Positions 1 to 9,092 of a stretch of 64,000 nucleotides of DNA are shown piece after piece (the stretch's first letter is position 1; each line of letters opens with the position of its first letter). The notes under the pieces are model-generated. The model ran no database searches, was not told where the DNA came from, and saw nothing but the letters and a program-made list of their open reading frames with translations. Where the stretch lies: assembly GCA_009744235.1 (NCBI GenBank), contig WPHV01000004.1, positions 62,001-126,000 on the forward strand. Reading direction: 5' to 3'. The stretch is from Gillisella vitis (GTDB lineage: Bacteria; Pseudomonadota; Alphaproteobacteria; Rhizobiales; Rhizobiaceae). The position numbers and the translations under genes are program-made.

Positions 1-149
1 TCACACCCTTGGGCGGCAGCGATTTCAGAGCCATTGCCAGACCCCGTCTCCTTCACGTATACCGCAACCGCGCCGGCCAACACACCGGCAATCGCCGCAA
101 ACGCAATCAGCTTGGCGGAAGGAAGTCCCAGCGGTCTTTTTTTCGTCAT
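1..149 (-). CDS. tlpA: Thiol:disulfide interchange protein TlpA, N-terminal fragment
   Basis: Only the first 49 codons lie in the window; the rest is beyond its left edge. They begin [14 protein letters not shown] and lead into one hydrophobic segment (about residues 11-31), followed by a polar stretch ending EIAAAQGC. This is a basic cytoplasmic tip, a membrane anchor and then periplasm, as in TlpA/CycY-type membrane-anchored thioredoxins that reduce periplasmic thiols for cytochrome oxidase or cytochrome c maturation. The thioredoxin domain with its CxxC is not visible. The name rests on the anchor together with the known rhizobial tlpA-argH-lysA neighbourhood. The gene is divergent from argH, with only 24 bases between the two start codons, so the promoters must overlap. 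Confidence 0.6.
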   Translation of the reverse strand, partial: MTKKRPLGLPSAKLIAFAAIAGVLAGAVAVYVKETGSGNGSEIAAAQGC

Positions 150-173
150 CGACGTCTCCAGGATCTATTGAGC

Positions 174-1577
174 ATGGCCGAGGACACCAAAGACACGACA
201 TCCTCCAACCAGATGTGGGGCGGCCGTTTTGCCTCCGGCCCTGCGGCCATCATGGAGGAGATAAACGCCTCGATCGGTTTCGACAAGAAGCTCTATGCCC
301 AGGATATCCGCGGCTCGATTGCTCATGCCACCATGCTGGCGCATCAAGGCATTATTTCCGGCGAAGACAAAGACAAGATCGTCACCGGGCTGAACACGAT
401 TTTGTCAGAGATCGAAGCCGGACAATTCACCTTCTCCCGCAAGCTCGAAGACATTCACATGAATATCGAGGCGCGGCTGGCCGACCTGATCGGTCCCGCC
501 GCAGGTCGCCTGCACACCGCCCGCTCGCGCAACGACCAGGTAGCGCTGGATTTCCGCCTCTGGGTCAAGGAAGAGCTGCAAAAAGCCGAAAGCCTGTTGA
601 CCGACCTGATCGGCGCCTTTCTCGACCGCGCCGAAGAACATGCCGACACCGTCATGCCCGGCTTTACCCATTTGCAGACGGCCCAGCCAGTCACCTTTGG
701 TCATCACTGCATGGCCTATGTGGAAATGTTCGGCCGGGATCGCCAGCGGGTGCGCCACGCTATCGAGCATCTGGATGAAAGCCCAATCGGCGCTGCCGCT
801 CTTGCCGGCACCGGCTATGCCATCGACCGCCACATGACCGCCAAGGCACTCGGTTTCCGGGAACCGACCCGCAACTCCATCGATACCGTATCAGACCGCG
901 ATTTCGCGCTGGAATTCCTGTCGATTGCCGCCATTTCGGCGGTGCATCTGTCGCGGCTTGCGGAAGAAATCGTCATCTGGTCGACGCCGCAATTCGGCTT
1001 TATCCGGCTCTCGGATGCCTTTTCGACCGGCTCCTCGATCATGCCGCAGAAGAAGAACCCGGACGCCGCCGAACTGGTGCGCGCCAAGACGGGCCGGATC
1101 AACGGCTCGCTGATTGCGCTTTTGACGATCATGAAGGGTCTGCCGCTCGCCTATTCCAAGGACATGCAGGAAGACAAGGAACAGGTCTTCGACGCTGCGG
1201 AAAGCCTGGAACTGGCGCTGGCCGCCATGACCGGGATGATCCGCGACATGACTGTGCGGGCCGACCGGATGAAGGCCGCGGCTGGCTCCGGTTTTTCCAC
1301 TGCCACCGATCTGGCGGACTGGCTGGTGCGCGAGGCAGGGCTTCCCTTCCGCGATGCCCATCACGTCACGGGCCGGGTTGTCGCCCTCGCGGAGGAAAAA
1401 GGCTGCGATCTTGCCGATCTGCCGCTTGAAGACTTGCAGGCCATTCATACCGCCATCACCGCCGATATCTATTCGGTCCTGACGGTGGAAGCCTCGGTTG
1501 CCAGCCGGAAAAGCTATGGCGGCACGGCACCGGACGAGGTGCGCAAGCAGATCAAATGGTGGCGCAGCCGCAACTGA
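174..1577 (+). CDS. argH: Argininosuccinate lyase
   Basis: Catalyses the last step of arginine synthesis, splitting argininosuccinate into arginine and fumarate in the cytosol. The 467-residue length is normal for the family. The fumarate-lyase signature [12 protein letters not shown], carrying the mobile catalytic serine, is intact, as are the upstream HTARSRNDQ and [10 protein letters not shown] substrate-binding segments. The reading frame stays open further upstream, but the ATG at 174 is preferred: family proteins start close to the MWGGRF motif, and the extra upstream sequence is the divergent tlpA gene on the other strand. It is followed by a terminator hairpin and then the lptM-lysA pair. 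Confidence 0.95.
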   Translation: MAEDTKDTTSSNQMWGGRFASGPAAIMEEINASIGFDKKLYAQDIRGSIAHATMLAHQGIISGEDKDKIVTGLNTILSEIEAGQFTFSRKLEDIHMNIEARLADLIGPAAGRLHTARSRNDQVALDFRLWVKEELQKAESLLTDLIGAFLDRAEEHADTVMPGFTHLQTAQPVTFGHHCMAYVEMFGRDRQRVRHAIEHLDESPIGAAALAGTGYAIDRHMTAKALGFREPTRNSIDTVSDRDFALEFLSIAAISAVHLSRLAEEIVIWSTPQFGFIRLSDAFSTGSSIMPQKKNPDAAELVRAKTGRINGSLIALLTIMKGLPLAYSKDMQEDKEQVFDAAESLELALAAMTGMIRDMTVRADRMKAAAGSGFSTATDLADWLVREAGLPFRDAHHVTGRVVALAEEKGCDLADLPLEDLQAIHTAITADIYSVLTVEASVASRKSYGGTAPDEVRKQIKWWRSRN

Positions 1578-1602
1578 TCGTCAAACCCGATCGATCCATC
1601 AC

Positions 1603-1632
1603 AAAAATCGGGATGCATAGAGCCCGGTTTTT
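1603..1632 (+). terminator. Rho-independent terminator of argH
   Basis: AAAAATCGGG (1603-1612) pairs with CCCGGTTTTT (1623-1632), with one G-T wobble and a 10-base loop, and ends in a run of five T. It begins 25 bases after the argH stop and precedes the lptM gene. The A-rich left arm means it could also act on the other strand. Confidence 0.7.
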
Positions 1633-1671
1633 GGCTAGACATAGGCCCACCACTACGTTGGACAGGATATT

Positions 1672-1863
1672 ATGGCTGTTTGCTATCGAAGACTGATGAT
1701 TTCCGCTGCCCTGCTCGGTGCCGCCAGCGTTCTGGTCACCGGCTGTGGCCGCAAGGGCGATCTGGACAAGCCGAGCACGCCGGTTGCCCAGCAGAACAAG
1801 GCGGACGCGCCAACCCAGACCAAGGCACCGGAGAAGAAATTCTTCCTCGATCCGCTTCTGTGA
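1672..1863 (+). CDS. LptM-like small lipoprotein
   Basis: A 63-residue precursor with a short basic N-terminus, a hydrophobic signal and the lipobox LVTGC, followed directly by GRKGDL. This Cys-Gly-x-Lys-Gly-x-Leu start of the mature protein is the hallmark of the LptM (formerly YifL) family, which in E. coli binds the LptD/LptE complex and promotes its oxidative maturation. The mature tail is Pro/Gln/Lys-rich and ends FFLDPLL. It sits 10 bases before lysA, an arrangement seen in many proteobacteria, and is probably co-transcribed with it. Lipoprotein status is clear from the sequence; a role in LPS transport is inferred from the family. Confidence 0.8.
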   Translation: MAVCYRRLMISAALLGAASVLVTGCGRKGDLDKPSTPVAQQNKADAPTQTKAPEKKFFLDPLL

Positions 1864-1873
1864 TAGGCGCACC

Positions 1874-3145
1874 GTGAACCATTTCCAGTATCGCGATGGC
1901 ATTCTCCATGCCGAGGATGTGTCCGTTCCAGAGATCGCCAAGGCGGTCGGCACACCCTTCTATTGCTACTCCACCGCAACGCTGGAACGCCATTACCGGG
2001 TGTTTTCCGAGGCCTTCGACGGCGTCGATTCCATGGTTTGCTACGCGGTCAAGGCCAATTCCAACCAGGCGGTGCTGAAAACCCTAGGGCAATTGGGCGC
2101 GGGCGTCGATGTGGTCTCCGAAGGCGAATTGCGCCGGGCGCTGGCAGCTGGCATTCCCCCCAACCGCATCCTGTTTTCCGGCGTCGGCAAGACGCTGTCG
2201 GAAATGGATCTGGGGCTGGAGGTCGGGATTTACTGCTTCAATGTCGAATCCGAACCCGAACTGGACATCCTCAATCAAAGAGCGCTGAAAGCCGGCAAGA
2301 CGGCGCATGTCTCCTTCCGCATCAACCCCGATGTTGATGCTGGCACCCATGCGAAGATTTCCACCGGTCGGAAAGAAAACAAATTCGGCATTTCCTATGA
2401 GCGCGCCCGCGCCGTGTATGCCCGTGCCGCCAGCCTCGAGGGTATCAAGGTCACCGGGATCGACATGCATATCGGCAGCCAGATCACTGATCTCCAGCCG
2501 TTTGCCGAGGCCTTCAAGCTGTTGCGCGACCTGGTAACCACGCTAAGGGCCGAAGGTCATGTCATCGATCACGTCGATGTCGGCGGTGGGCTTGGCATTC
2601 CCTACAAAGACGACAACAATCCGCCGCCCGACCCGGCGGCCTATGCGGCCATCGTCAAGCAGCAATTGGCCTCGCTGGACTGCCGGATCGTGGCCGAGCC
2701 AGGTCGGCTGATCGTCGGCAATGCCGGTATTCTGGTGACCGAAGTGATCTATGTGAAGGACGGCGGCAACAAGACCTTCGTCATCGTCGATGCCGCCATG
2801 AACGACCTGATCCGCCCGACGCTCTATGACGCCCATCACGAGCTTCGCCCGGTGCTGCTGTCTGCGGCCAGCGCCCCGCGCATCCGCGCCGATGTGGTCG
2901 GGCCGGTCTGCGAAACCGGCGATTATCTGGCGCTCGACCGCGAAATGAGCATGCCAAGGCCCGGCGACCTGATCGCCATCGGCTCGGCAGGGGCTTATGG
3001 CGCCGTACAATCGAGCACGTACAATACGAGACGGCTTGTCCCGGAAGTGCTGGTCAAGGGCAACCAATTCCACGTGATCCGGCCAAGGCCGAGCTATGAG
3101 GATATGATCCGGTTGGACAGCCTGCCCGATTGGCTGGCATCCTGA
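1874..3145 (+). CDS. lysA: Diaminopimelate decarboxylase
   Basis: A PLP enzyme making L-lysine from meso-diaminopimelate. It shows the fold-type III lysine in CYAVKAN, the HIGSQITD motif, the glycine-rich GGGLGIPY phosphate loop, the EPGR segment and the GPVCETGD motif with the active-site cysteine contributed across the dimer. The start is taken as the GTG at 1874, giving 423 residues beginning MNHFQYRDGILHAEDV. The frame is open further upstream, but that overlaps the lptM gene in another frame and adds sequence unlike the family. It is the second gene of a likely lptM-lysA unit. Confidence 0.95.
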   Translation: MNHFQYRDGILHAEDVSVPEIAKAVGTPFYCYSTATLERHYRVFSEAFDGVDSMVCYAVKANSNQAVLKTLGQLGAGVDVVSEGELRRALAAGIPPNRILFSGVGKTLSEMDLGLEVGIYCFNVESEPELDILNQRALKAGKTAHVSFRINPDVDAGTHAKISTGRKENKFGISYERARAVYARAASLEGIKVTGIDMHIGSQITDLQPFAEAFKLLRDLVTTLRAEGHVIDHVDVGGGLGIPYKDDNNPPPDPAAYAAIVKQQLASLDCRIVAEPGRLIVGNAGILVTEVIYVKDGGNKTFVIVDAAMNDLIRPTLYDAHHELRPVLLSAASAPRIRADVVGPVCETGDYLALDREMSMPRPGDLIAIGSAGAYGAVQSSTYNTRRLVPEVLVKGNQFHVIRPRPSYEDMIRLDSLPDWLAS

Positions 3146-3333
3146 ACACGCCGTCTTTTCAGGAGATCGCGTTCACAATTTACCCGAATGGCTGAAAAAA
3201 CCACCCCTGCACCGGGCCTGCCCCTCGTCTTCGCCACAAACAATGCTATCCTGACACGTCAATGCTGTGATGAACCGTATTGGTTGCGCTTCAAGTTTTA
3301 TGCGTGGTGATGACAGGAAACCGGAGACTGCCC

Positions 3334-6045
3334 ATGACCGCTTCCGGCACGAAAAAGAGCCAAGGGGCTTTGAACAGCGATCAAAAGCTGGCCCGCAGTC
3401 TGGCCGTGAACCGCTGGACGGCAAGGCTCGTGCTGTTTTGTGAGCGGTTGCTGCCCCTGCTGCTGCTTCCAGCCTCGATTGCCGCTATTTTCCTGTCGCT
3501 GGCTTGGCTCGGCTTTTTCCGCGAGGCACCCAGCTATCTGCGCTGGCCGCTGGTTTTTCTGCTGGTCTTCGGCTTTCTCGCCTCGCTTTTGCCCCTGGCC
3601 CGTCTGCGCTGGCCGCACATTGGCGAAGCAGACCGGTTGCTGGAAGAGCGCAATCATCTGACGCATCAACCCATCGGCGTACAGGGTGAGGAACCGGCCT
3701 TCGACACGCCTTTTGCTCGCGCCCTCTGGCATGAGCATCAACGGCGCATGGCAACCCGGATCGCCACGCTCGATGCCGGACGACCAAAGCCTGATATCGC
3801 CCGCTTCGACCGCTTCGGCCTGCGCGCCTTGCCCGCTCTACTTTTGGCGGTGGCCTTTGCCTATTCCGGCTCGAATGGCGCTGGCCGTCTCACCGATGCC
3901 TTTCTGCTGCAAGACAGGGACGACAACGCCCCTACCCTGCGCATCGATGCCTGGATTACCCCGCCGGGCTATACGGGCCGTCCCCCTGTTTTCCTCACGG
4001 GACGCAATGGCGATGGCACCCAGGATATCGCCGTTCCCAGCCAATCGGTGGTCACTGTACGGTTGACCGGCAGCACCGGAGACGAACAGGCAGACTTCAA
4101 ACCGGCATCCGGGGCAGCGGCAGTCGATTTCCAGCCGGTCAAGGCCGACCAGGAAAACACGCCCGGCTCCTTGGCAGCCGTCTCGTCAGCCACGCCAACG
4201 CCAACGCCAGCCCAGACGGACAACGCCCGTACATTGACCCTGACACTGAGCGAAAGCGGCACGCTGGACCTCGGCACCCGGCAATGGCCGCTGAAGGTCA
4301 TTCCCGACCATGGCCCAACCATCGCCTTTGACGGCATTCCGAAACGTGCCGTCAACGGAGCGCTGGAAATCGGCTTTACCGCCCGCGACGATTACGGGTT
4401 GCTGGAAGCCCGCGCCGAGATCGTCCCTGTGGATGCCGCCCCACAGGCCAGCCCGCTCTATCCCCTCCCTGAATTCAAGCTGGACCTGCCGAGCCGCAAT
4501 GCCCGCGACATCAAGAGCATGTCGAGCCGCAACCTGACCGAACATCCGCTGGCTGGAAAGAAGGTGAGGATCACGCTGATTGCCAAGGACGGATTGGGCC
4601 AGGAGGGCCGCAGCCCAGCCCATGAGATGATCCTGCCGGGCCGCAATTTCTCCGAACCGCTCGCCGCCGCCGTGGCCGAACAGCGCCAGGTCTTTGCGCT
4701 GGACACGCGGCAGATGCCCCGCGCCGTGGCGCTCAACGAAGCACTGACGCTGCGCGCCGATGAAACCATTCCGCAGCTTTCCCATTACCTGCTGATTTCC
4801 TCGGCCCATGCCCGCATGCAGATGGCGAGCACCACCGAAGCCTTGAAAGACACGGCAGATTACCTCTGGGAAATCGCGCTTGGCATCGATGATGGTGATG
4901 TGTCTCTGACTGAGCGCAAGCTCAGCGAGGCGCAGCAGAAGCTGTCGGAAGCGCTGGAGCGTAATGCGCCCGATGCCGAGATCAAGAAGCTGATGGACGA
5001 GGTCCGTCAGGCGATGCAGGACTATATGAAGGCTCTTGCAGAACGGCAGCAGCCGCAAAACGGCCAGCAGAACCAGCAGAGCGCTCAGAAAATGCTGACC
5101 CAGCGCGATCTGGAAAACATGATGAACCAGATCGAGAACCTGGCCCGCTCCGGCAACAAGGATGCCGCCCGCCAGATGTTGCAGGAGATGCAACGGATGA
5201 TGAACAATCTTCAGGCCGGACGCCCGCAACGTTCCAATCCGCAGCAGCAACAGCAGACCAGCGAAGCGCGCAAGCAGATCGACAAACTCGGCCAGATCAT
5301 GCAGGACCAGCAGAAGCTGATGGATCAGACCTTCAAACTGGACCAGGAATTACAGAGCCGGTCGCAGATGGGCGATGACCTTCAGCCCGAAGATGGTGAC
5401 GGCATGACCCAGGACAATCCGCCGACCGGTCCGACGCCAGATGGCCAGCAGAACCAGGATCAGGGCCAAAACCCGGACGGCAACCAGAATAAAGACAGCG
5501 CTGGCAAAAATCCCTCCTCACCGGATCAGATGACCGCCGAGCAACTGCGTGAAGCACTCAAACAATTGCGCCAGCAGCAGGATGCGCTTGGCAAGCAGTT
5601 GAAGGGCGTCCAGGACGGACTTGGCAAGCTCGGTATCAAACCTGGAGAAAATTTCGGCCAGGCGGGCCGGGAAATGCAGGGCGCGGGTGAAGCACTCGGC
5701 AAGAGCCAGGGTGACCGGGCTGTGCAGGGCCAGGGCCGGGCGCTGGAAGCCTTGCGCCAAGGGGCGCGCGATATGATGAACCAAATGATGCAGGCCATGC
5801 AGCCCGGCCAGGGTCAAGGTCAGGGCCAGGGGCAAGGCATGGCGGAAGGCAATCAGGGCGGGCGCGACCCGCTGGGGCGGCCACGGTCAACCACCGGGCC
5901 GGATTTTGGCGAACGGGTCAAAGTCCCTGACGAAATCGACGTGCAACGCGCCCGCGAAATCCTCGACGCGATCCGCAACAAGCTGGGTAATAATGCCAGC
6001 CCGGAGGTAGAGCGCCGTTATCTGGAGCGCTTGCTGGACATGTAA
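3334..6045 (+). CDS. TIGR02302/DUF4175 family membrane protein, Gln-rich
   Basis: About 903 residues, function unknown. There are two hydrophobic segments near residues 28-50 and 58-76 and a weaker one near 165-180, then a long mostly polar region. The C-terminal third is rich in Gln, Met, Gly and Asp with predicted coiled-coil character, including QQ/NQ runs and a GQGQGQGQG stretch, and ends in an EVERRYLERLLDM motif. This layout matches the alphaproteobacterial TIGR02302 family (DUF4175). The start at 3334 is preferred because GGAG lies 8 bases before it; a TTG at 3280 and an ATG at 3310 are in frame but have poor ribosome-binding sites. It stands alone between lysA and the convergent cpdR. 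Confidence 0.8.
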   Translation: MTASGTKKSQGALNSDQKLARSLAVNRWTARLVLFCERLLPLLLLPASIAAIFLSLAWLGFFREAPSYLRWPLVFLLVFGFLASLLPLARLRWPHIGEADRLLEERNHLTHQPIGVQGEEPAFDTPFARALWHEHQRRMATRIATLDAGRPKPDIARFDRFGLRALPALLLAVAFAYSGSNGAGRLTDAFLLQDRDDNAPTLRIDAWITPPGYTGRPPVFLTGRNGDGTQDIAVPSQSVVTVRLTGSTGDEQADFKPASGAAAVDFQPVKADQENTPGSLAAVSSATPTPTPAQTDNARTLTLTLSESGTLDLGTRQWPLKVIPDHGPTIAFDGIPKRAVNGALEIGFTARDDYGLLEARAEIVPVDAAPQASPLYPLPEFKLDLPSRNARDIKSMSSRNLTEHPLAGKKVRITLIAKDGLGQEGRSPAHEMILPGRNFSEPLAAAVAEQRQVFALDTRQMPRAVALNEALTLRADETIPQLSHYLLISSAHARMQMASTTEALKDTADYLWEIALGIDDGDVSLTERKLSEAQQKLSEALERNAPDAEIKKLMDEVRQAMQDYMKALAERQQPQNGQQNQQSAQKMLTQRDLENMMNQIENLARSGNKDAARQMLQEMQRMMNNLQAGRPQRSNPQQQQQTSEARKQIDKLGQIMQDQQKLMDQTFKLDQELQSRSQMGDDLQPEDGDGMTQDNPPTGPTPDGQQNQDQGQNPDGNQNKDSAGKNPSSPDQMTAEQLREALKQLRQQQDALGKQLKGVQDGLGKLGIKPGENFGQAGREMQGAGEALGKSQGDRAVQGQGRALEALRQGARDMMNQMMQAMQPGQGQGQGQGQGMAEGNQGGRDPLGRPRSTTGPDFGERVKVPDEIDVQRAREILDAIRNKLGNNASPEVERRYLERLLDM

Positions 6046-6047
6046 TG

Positions 6048-6077
6048 GAAGGGCGGGGAGCGGCGCTCGCGCCCTTC
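6048..6077. terminator. Hairpin between convergent genes
   Basis: GAAGGGCG (6048-6055) pairs perfectly with CGCCCTTC (6070-6077), starting 2 bases after the stop codon of the upstream gene and 73 bases beyond the end of the convergent cpdR gene. There is no T-run on either side, so it is a stable 3' hairpin rather than a textbook terminator. Confidence 0.4.
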
Positions 6078-6150
6078 ACGTCCACGACGCCAAGCGCCGA
6101 ACGGATCTGCAACCCGTACCGGGCAAACGTCGCAAATCAACCGAAACCCG

Positions 6151-6510
6151 TCAGGCCGTCAAAGCCTGTGCTACGGCCTTGCGAATATCTGGAAGCGCGA
6201 ACGGCTTTGGCACGACATCGATGATTTTTTCGAGCAGATCGTCAGCCCGTTCGCGCTGTTCGGCATAGCCGGTCATCAGCAGAATTTTCAGGCCCGGAAA
6301 ATCCGAATGGGCGCGATGCGCCAGTTCGATACCATCCATGACCGGCATGCGGATATCCGAAAGCAACAGGTCGAAATTGCTGGTGGCCAGCATTTCGAGA
6401 CCCTCGGCGCCATCAGCCGCCTCATGGGTTTCATGTCCGTCGAGCCGCAACGCCCGGGCAACGAAGGACCGCAGAGCATCCTCGTCTTCGGTAATCAGTA
6501 TCTTGGCCAT
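6151..6510 (-). CDS. cpdR: Single-domain response regulator CpdR
   Basis: A 119-residue stand-alone receiver domain with no output domain. The acidic pocket (ITEDED), the phospho-acceptor Asp52 in LLLSDIRMP, the MTGYAE Thr region and the Lys of VPKPF are all present. In Caulobacter and Sinorhizobium, CpdR is phosphorylated through the CckA-ChpT relay. When unphosphorylated it brings substrates such as CtrA regulators to the ClpXP protease, linking proteolysis to the cell cycle. The assignment rests on overall resemblance and length. The leader carries one copy of the dispersed hairpin repeat, 80 bases before the start. The next gene upstream is hpt, on the same strand but 333 bases away. Confidence 0.8.
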   Translation of the reverse strand: MAKILITEDEDALRSFVARALRLDGHETHEAADGAEGLEMLATSNFDLLLSDIRMPVMDGIELAHRAHSDFPGLKILLMTGYAEQRERADDLLEKIIDVVPKPFALPDIRKAVAQALTA

Positions 6511-6843
6511 ATCCGCATTCCCATCTTGAAGCCTGCCACATCACCATTCAATCGGACCCGATCGACGGCTGTCATCATGCGGCATGTTGTACCGAGGCTT
6601 GAGGATGCTCACGCATCCGCGCCGCTACAGCACCATCCCCGAATCATAGAGGATGCGTGGCGCTGTCATTGCCCATGCAAATCACCAGTTTTTCCTTTGC
6701 GAGAGGTAAACAACCGGCAGCCAAGACGAGAGGATGGTTAATAGTTTCTACCTGTTGAATGCGACACCTTCCCGCTTCGAGACGCCCGCCGCAATAAAGC
6801 ATTCACACCGTAAATGCTTGTAATAACTATGTTTTATCGAAAA
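6511..6843. other. Gene-free stretch upstream of cpdR
   Basis: 333 bases between the cpdR start and the hpt stop, both on the minus strand. It holds the dispersed repeat at 6590-6626 and must contain the cpdR promoter. I see no convincing small gene in it. Confidence 0.5.
6590..6626 (-). repeat. Dispersed leader hairpin repeat, copy A
   Basis: Matches the copy at 34133 in 30 of 37 positions. The core is GGATGC, loop TCAC, GCATCC. Read in the direction of cpdR transcription, the repeat lies in the leader and ends 80 bases before the cpdR start, in the same orientation relative to the downstream gene as the other copies. Confidence 0.6.
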
Positions 6844-7392
6844 TTACGACGCTGCATCGCCGGTAACAACACCAACAAACGGCAATTCGCGGAAAGCGTG
6901 GGCGACATCCATGCCATAGCCGACGACAAAATAATCCGGGCATTCGAAACCGACATAATCAGCCTCGCACACTTCCTGGCGTTTGACCTTCTTGTCGAGC
7001 AACACGGCAATGGTGACATTGGCAGCACCGCGTTCATACATCAATGTGCGGGCAAACAGCAGGGTCCGTCCCGATTCCAGGATGTCGTCGATCAGCAGAA
7101 CATTGCGGCCACGGACATCGCTGTCGATATCCTTGAGGATCTTCACCCCCTGGGACACAGTGCCGGTGCCGTAGCTGGACAGGGTGATGAACTCCACCTC
7201 AGGCGCAATGCCGACATGATGCAGCGCCCGGATCAGGTCAGCGGCGAAAATGAACGAGCCTTTCAAGATCGAAATCACCAGAAGATCCTCGGAAGGACCG
7301 TCGACAATCGCCTTGGCGATCTCGATATTGCGGGCGGCGATCTGTTCGGCTGTGAACAAAGGCTCGATATTTTTTCCGCGAACGACAGGCAT
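6844..7392 (-). CDS. hpt: Hypoxanthine phosphoribosyltransferase
   Basis: A purine-salvage enzyme that joins hypoxanthine (and often guanine) to PRPP to give IMP/GMP. At 182 residues it is normal for bacterial HPRT. The PRPP-binding signature is VLLIDDILESGRT, the ISILKGSFIF segment carries the early Lys-Gly, and the flexible-loop Ser-Tyr-Gly is in LSSYGTGT. The purine-specificity segment near the C-terminus (ADYVGFECPD) is also family-like. It starts with MPVVRGKNIE; the gene upstream on the same strand begins 69 bases before it, so the two may share a transcript. Confidence 0.93.
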   Translation of the reverse strand: MPVVRGKNIEPLFTAEQIAARNIEIAKAIVDGPSEDLLVISILKGSFIFAADLIRALHHVGIAPEVEFITLSSYGTGTVSQGVKILKDIDSDVRGRNVLLIDDILESGRTLLFARTLMYERGAANVTIAVLLDKKVKRQEVCEADYVGFECPDYFVVGYGMDVAHAFRELPFVGVVTGDAAS

Positions 7393-7460
7393 GGAGTCTC
7401 CAGGATTTCGCTGCCGATCTTCAGGCGACAGGTTTTTCTTTCACCCTGCCGATAGCACAA

Positions 7461-8150
7461 TCAGGATTGCGAGGCATCCTTAGGTGCAAAGGAAAGCTTG
7501 AGTTCCGGGTTTTTTCCACCGGGATGGCGCAGCCGAGCGGCAATACCGCGACTATGGCCGACGCCGATTTCCGGCGCAGGTGGGGTAATCAGTGTGGAGG
7601 CAATGAGACGGCCATCCGAATAGAGATCCGCCCGGATATCCGGCAGGGCCTGCGTCGTCGCGGCATGATTCTCCACAATCGCATTGACCAGCAGAACCGG
7701 CATGCCACCGGAATTTTGCGGTGTCAGACTGACATGGGTAATGTCGAGCGGGTTTCTGGCGGGGACCGCCTCGGTGCCGCCAATCAGGCAAAAACCACCG
7801 GCGCTGAAAAACATCAGCACGGCAAGGGCTGCTATCAACGAGGTGAAAGACCGTTCCGATAGCTGCCCCAGGCGATTTTCCAACAGGACGACATGCCGGA
7901 CCGTATAATTGACCAGAGCGTGCAGCAAGCCCTGCGCTGCCGGCGCCTGTGGCCGGTATCGGGTGTTCATCTCCGCCTGAATTCGGCTTCGAAGTACGCC
8001 GACGGGATCACCGACCGTGACGAATTTCGCATCGCTCACATCTTCCGCCAGCCGAAAGCCGGGACGTGGCATGGGACGATAGGGCCGCTCGGGCGGCAAG
8101 AGATCGATATCGGGTTCGACATATTTAGGCCGAAAACGGAATGCGTTCAT
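7461..8150 (-). CDS. One-pass membrane protein, function unknown
   Basis: A 229-residue protein starting MNAFRFRPKY, with GAGGG four bases before the ATG; the frame is open further upstream but without a comparable ribosome-binding site. A cytoplasmic N-terminal half (about 125 residues, Pro/Arg-rich) is followed by one hydrophobic segment near residues 130-152 and a C-terminal half with beta-rich, FxLyD/DUF3426-like character (AIVENHAATTQALPDIRADL). That would put a small beta-domain in the periplasm. I do not recognise a named family. It sits between hpt and the divergent ftsE. Confidence 0.7.
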   Translation of the reverse strand: MNAFRFRPKYVEPDIDLLPPERPYRPMPRPGFRLAEDVSDAKFVTVGDPVGVLRSRIQAEMNTRYRPQAPAAQGLLHALVNYTVRHVVLLENRLGQLSERSFTSLIAALAVLMFFSAGGFCLIGGTEAVPARNPLDITHVSLTPQNSGGMPVLLVNAIVENHAATTQALPDIRADLYSDGRLIASTLITPPAPEIGVGHSRGIAARLRHPGGKNPELKLSFAPKDASQS

Positions 8151-8432
8151 GGAACCCTCGCCACAGCAGGTCCAGACATTGGATGAAAAGAACCAAGTCC
8201 GGCTTGCCTTCAACAGAGATGAATCGCCCTTGATCGAAAGCTTCGCACCAGCCAGATGCGATAGAATACGAAGGGGCATTGAAACCAATCCATCCAAGTC
8301 GTAAATTCGAATGGTTAATGATTTGTAAAAAATCGCCGGATTGGCGCCGTAACATCGCGGCGTTTACCAAATGGTAACCGGAACCGTTAAGAACTGAGCA
8401 GTCGTCAACAGGCTCAAGCCCGGGTTTATCCA

Positions 8433-9092
8433 TTGATCCACTTCGAAAATGTCGGCCTGCGATATGGGATGGGGCCTGAAATCCTCCGCGACCTGACCTT
8501 TGACATCCCAAAGCGCTCCTTCCAGTTCCTGACCGGGCCGTCGGGCGCTGGCAAGACCACGCTTTTGCGCCTGCTGTTCATGTCGCTGAAACCGACACGT
8601 GGCCTGATTCGCAGTTTCGGTCGTGATATTACCCAGATTCCGCGCAATGAATTGCCCTTGCTGCGCCGCCGGGTCGGCATCGTCTTCCAGGATTTCCAAT
8701 TGCTCGACCATCTGACGACCTATGAAAATGTCGCCTTGCCGCTACGGGTGCGCGGCAAGGATGAGGCGAGCTATAAGCAGGATGTGCTGGAACTGTTGAA
8801 ATGGGTGGGGCTGGGCGAGCGTATCAACGTTCTGCCGCCAATCCTGTCGGGCGGGGAAAAGCAGCGCGTTGCGATTGCCAGAGCCCTGATCGACCGGCCC
8901 GAAGTGCTGCTGGCCGATGAGCCGACCGGCAATGTCGATCCACCGATGGCGCGCCGCCTGCTCAGCCTGTTTCTGGAGCTGAACCGGCTGGGCACTGCCG
9001 TGGTGATCGCCACCCACGATCTGGCCCTGATGGACCAGGTCGATGCCCGGCGGATGATCCTGACGGAAGGGCGGCTCGATATTTATGAATGA
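8433..9092 (+). CDS. ftsE: Cell-division ABC transporter ATPase FtsE
   Basis: The cytoplasmic ATPase of the FtsEX complex, which relays divisome state across the inner membrane to periplasmic peptidoglycan hydrolase activators. The 219 residues carry Walker A (GPSGAGKTT), Q-loop (VFQDFQLL), signature motif (LSGGEKQR), Walker B (VLLADEPTG) and H-loop (IATHDL). The start is TTG at 8433 with no strong ribosome-binding site. The family normally begins directly with MIxFENVGLRY, so the start is well placed. The last 8 bases overlap ftsX, indicating translational coupling. Confidence 0.93.
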   Translation: MIHFENVGLRYGMGPEILRDLTFDIPKRSFQFLTGPSGAGKTTLLRLLFMSLKPTRGLIRSFGRDITQIPRNELPLLRRRVGIVFQDFQLLDHLTTYENVALPLRVRGKDEASYKQDVLELLKWVGLGERINVLPPILSGGEKQRVAIARALIDRPEVLLADEPTGNVDPPMARRLLSLFLELNRLGTAVVIATHDLALMDQVDARRMILTEGRLDIYE

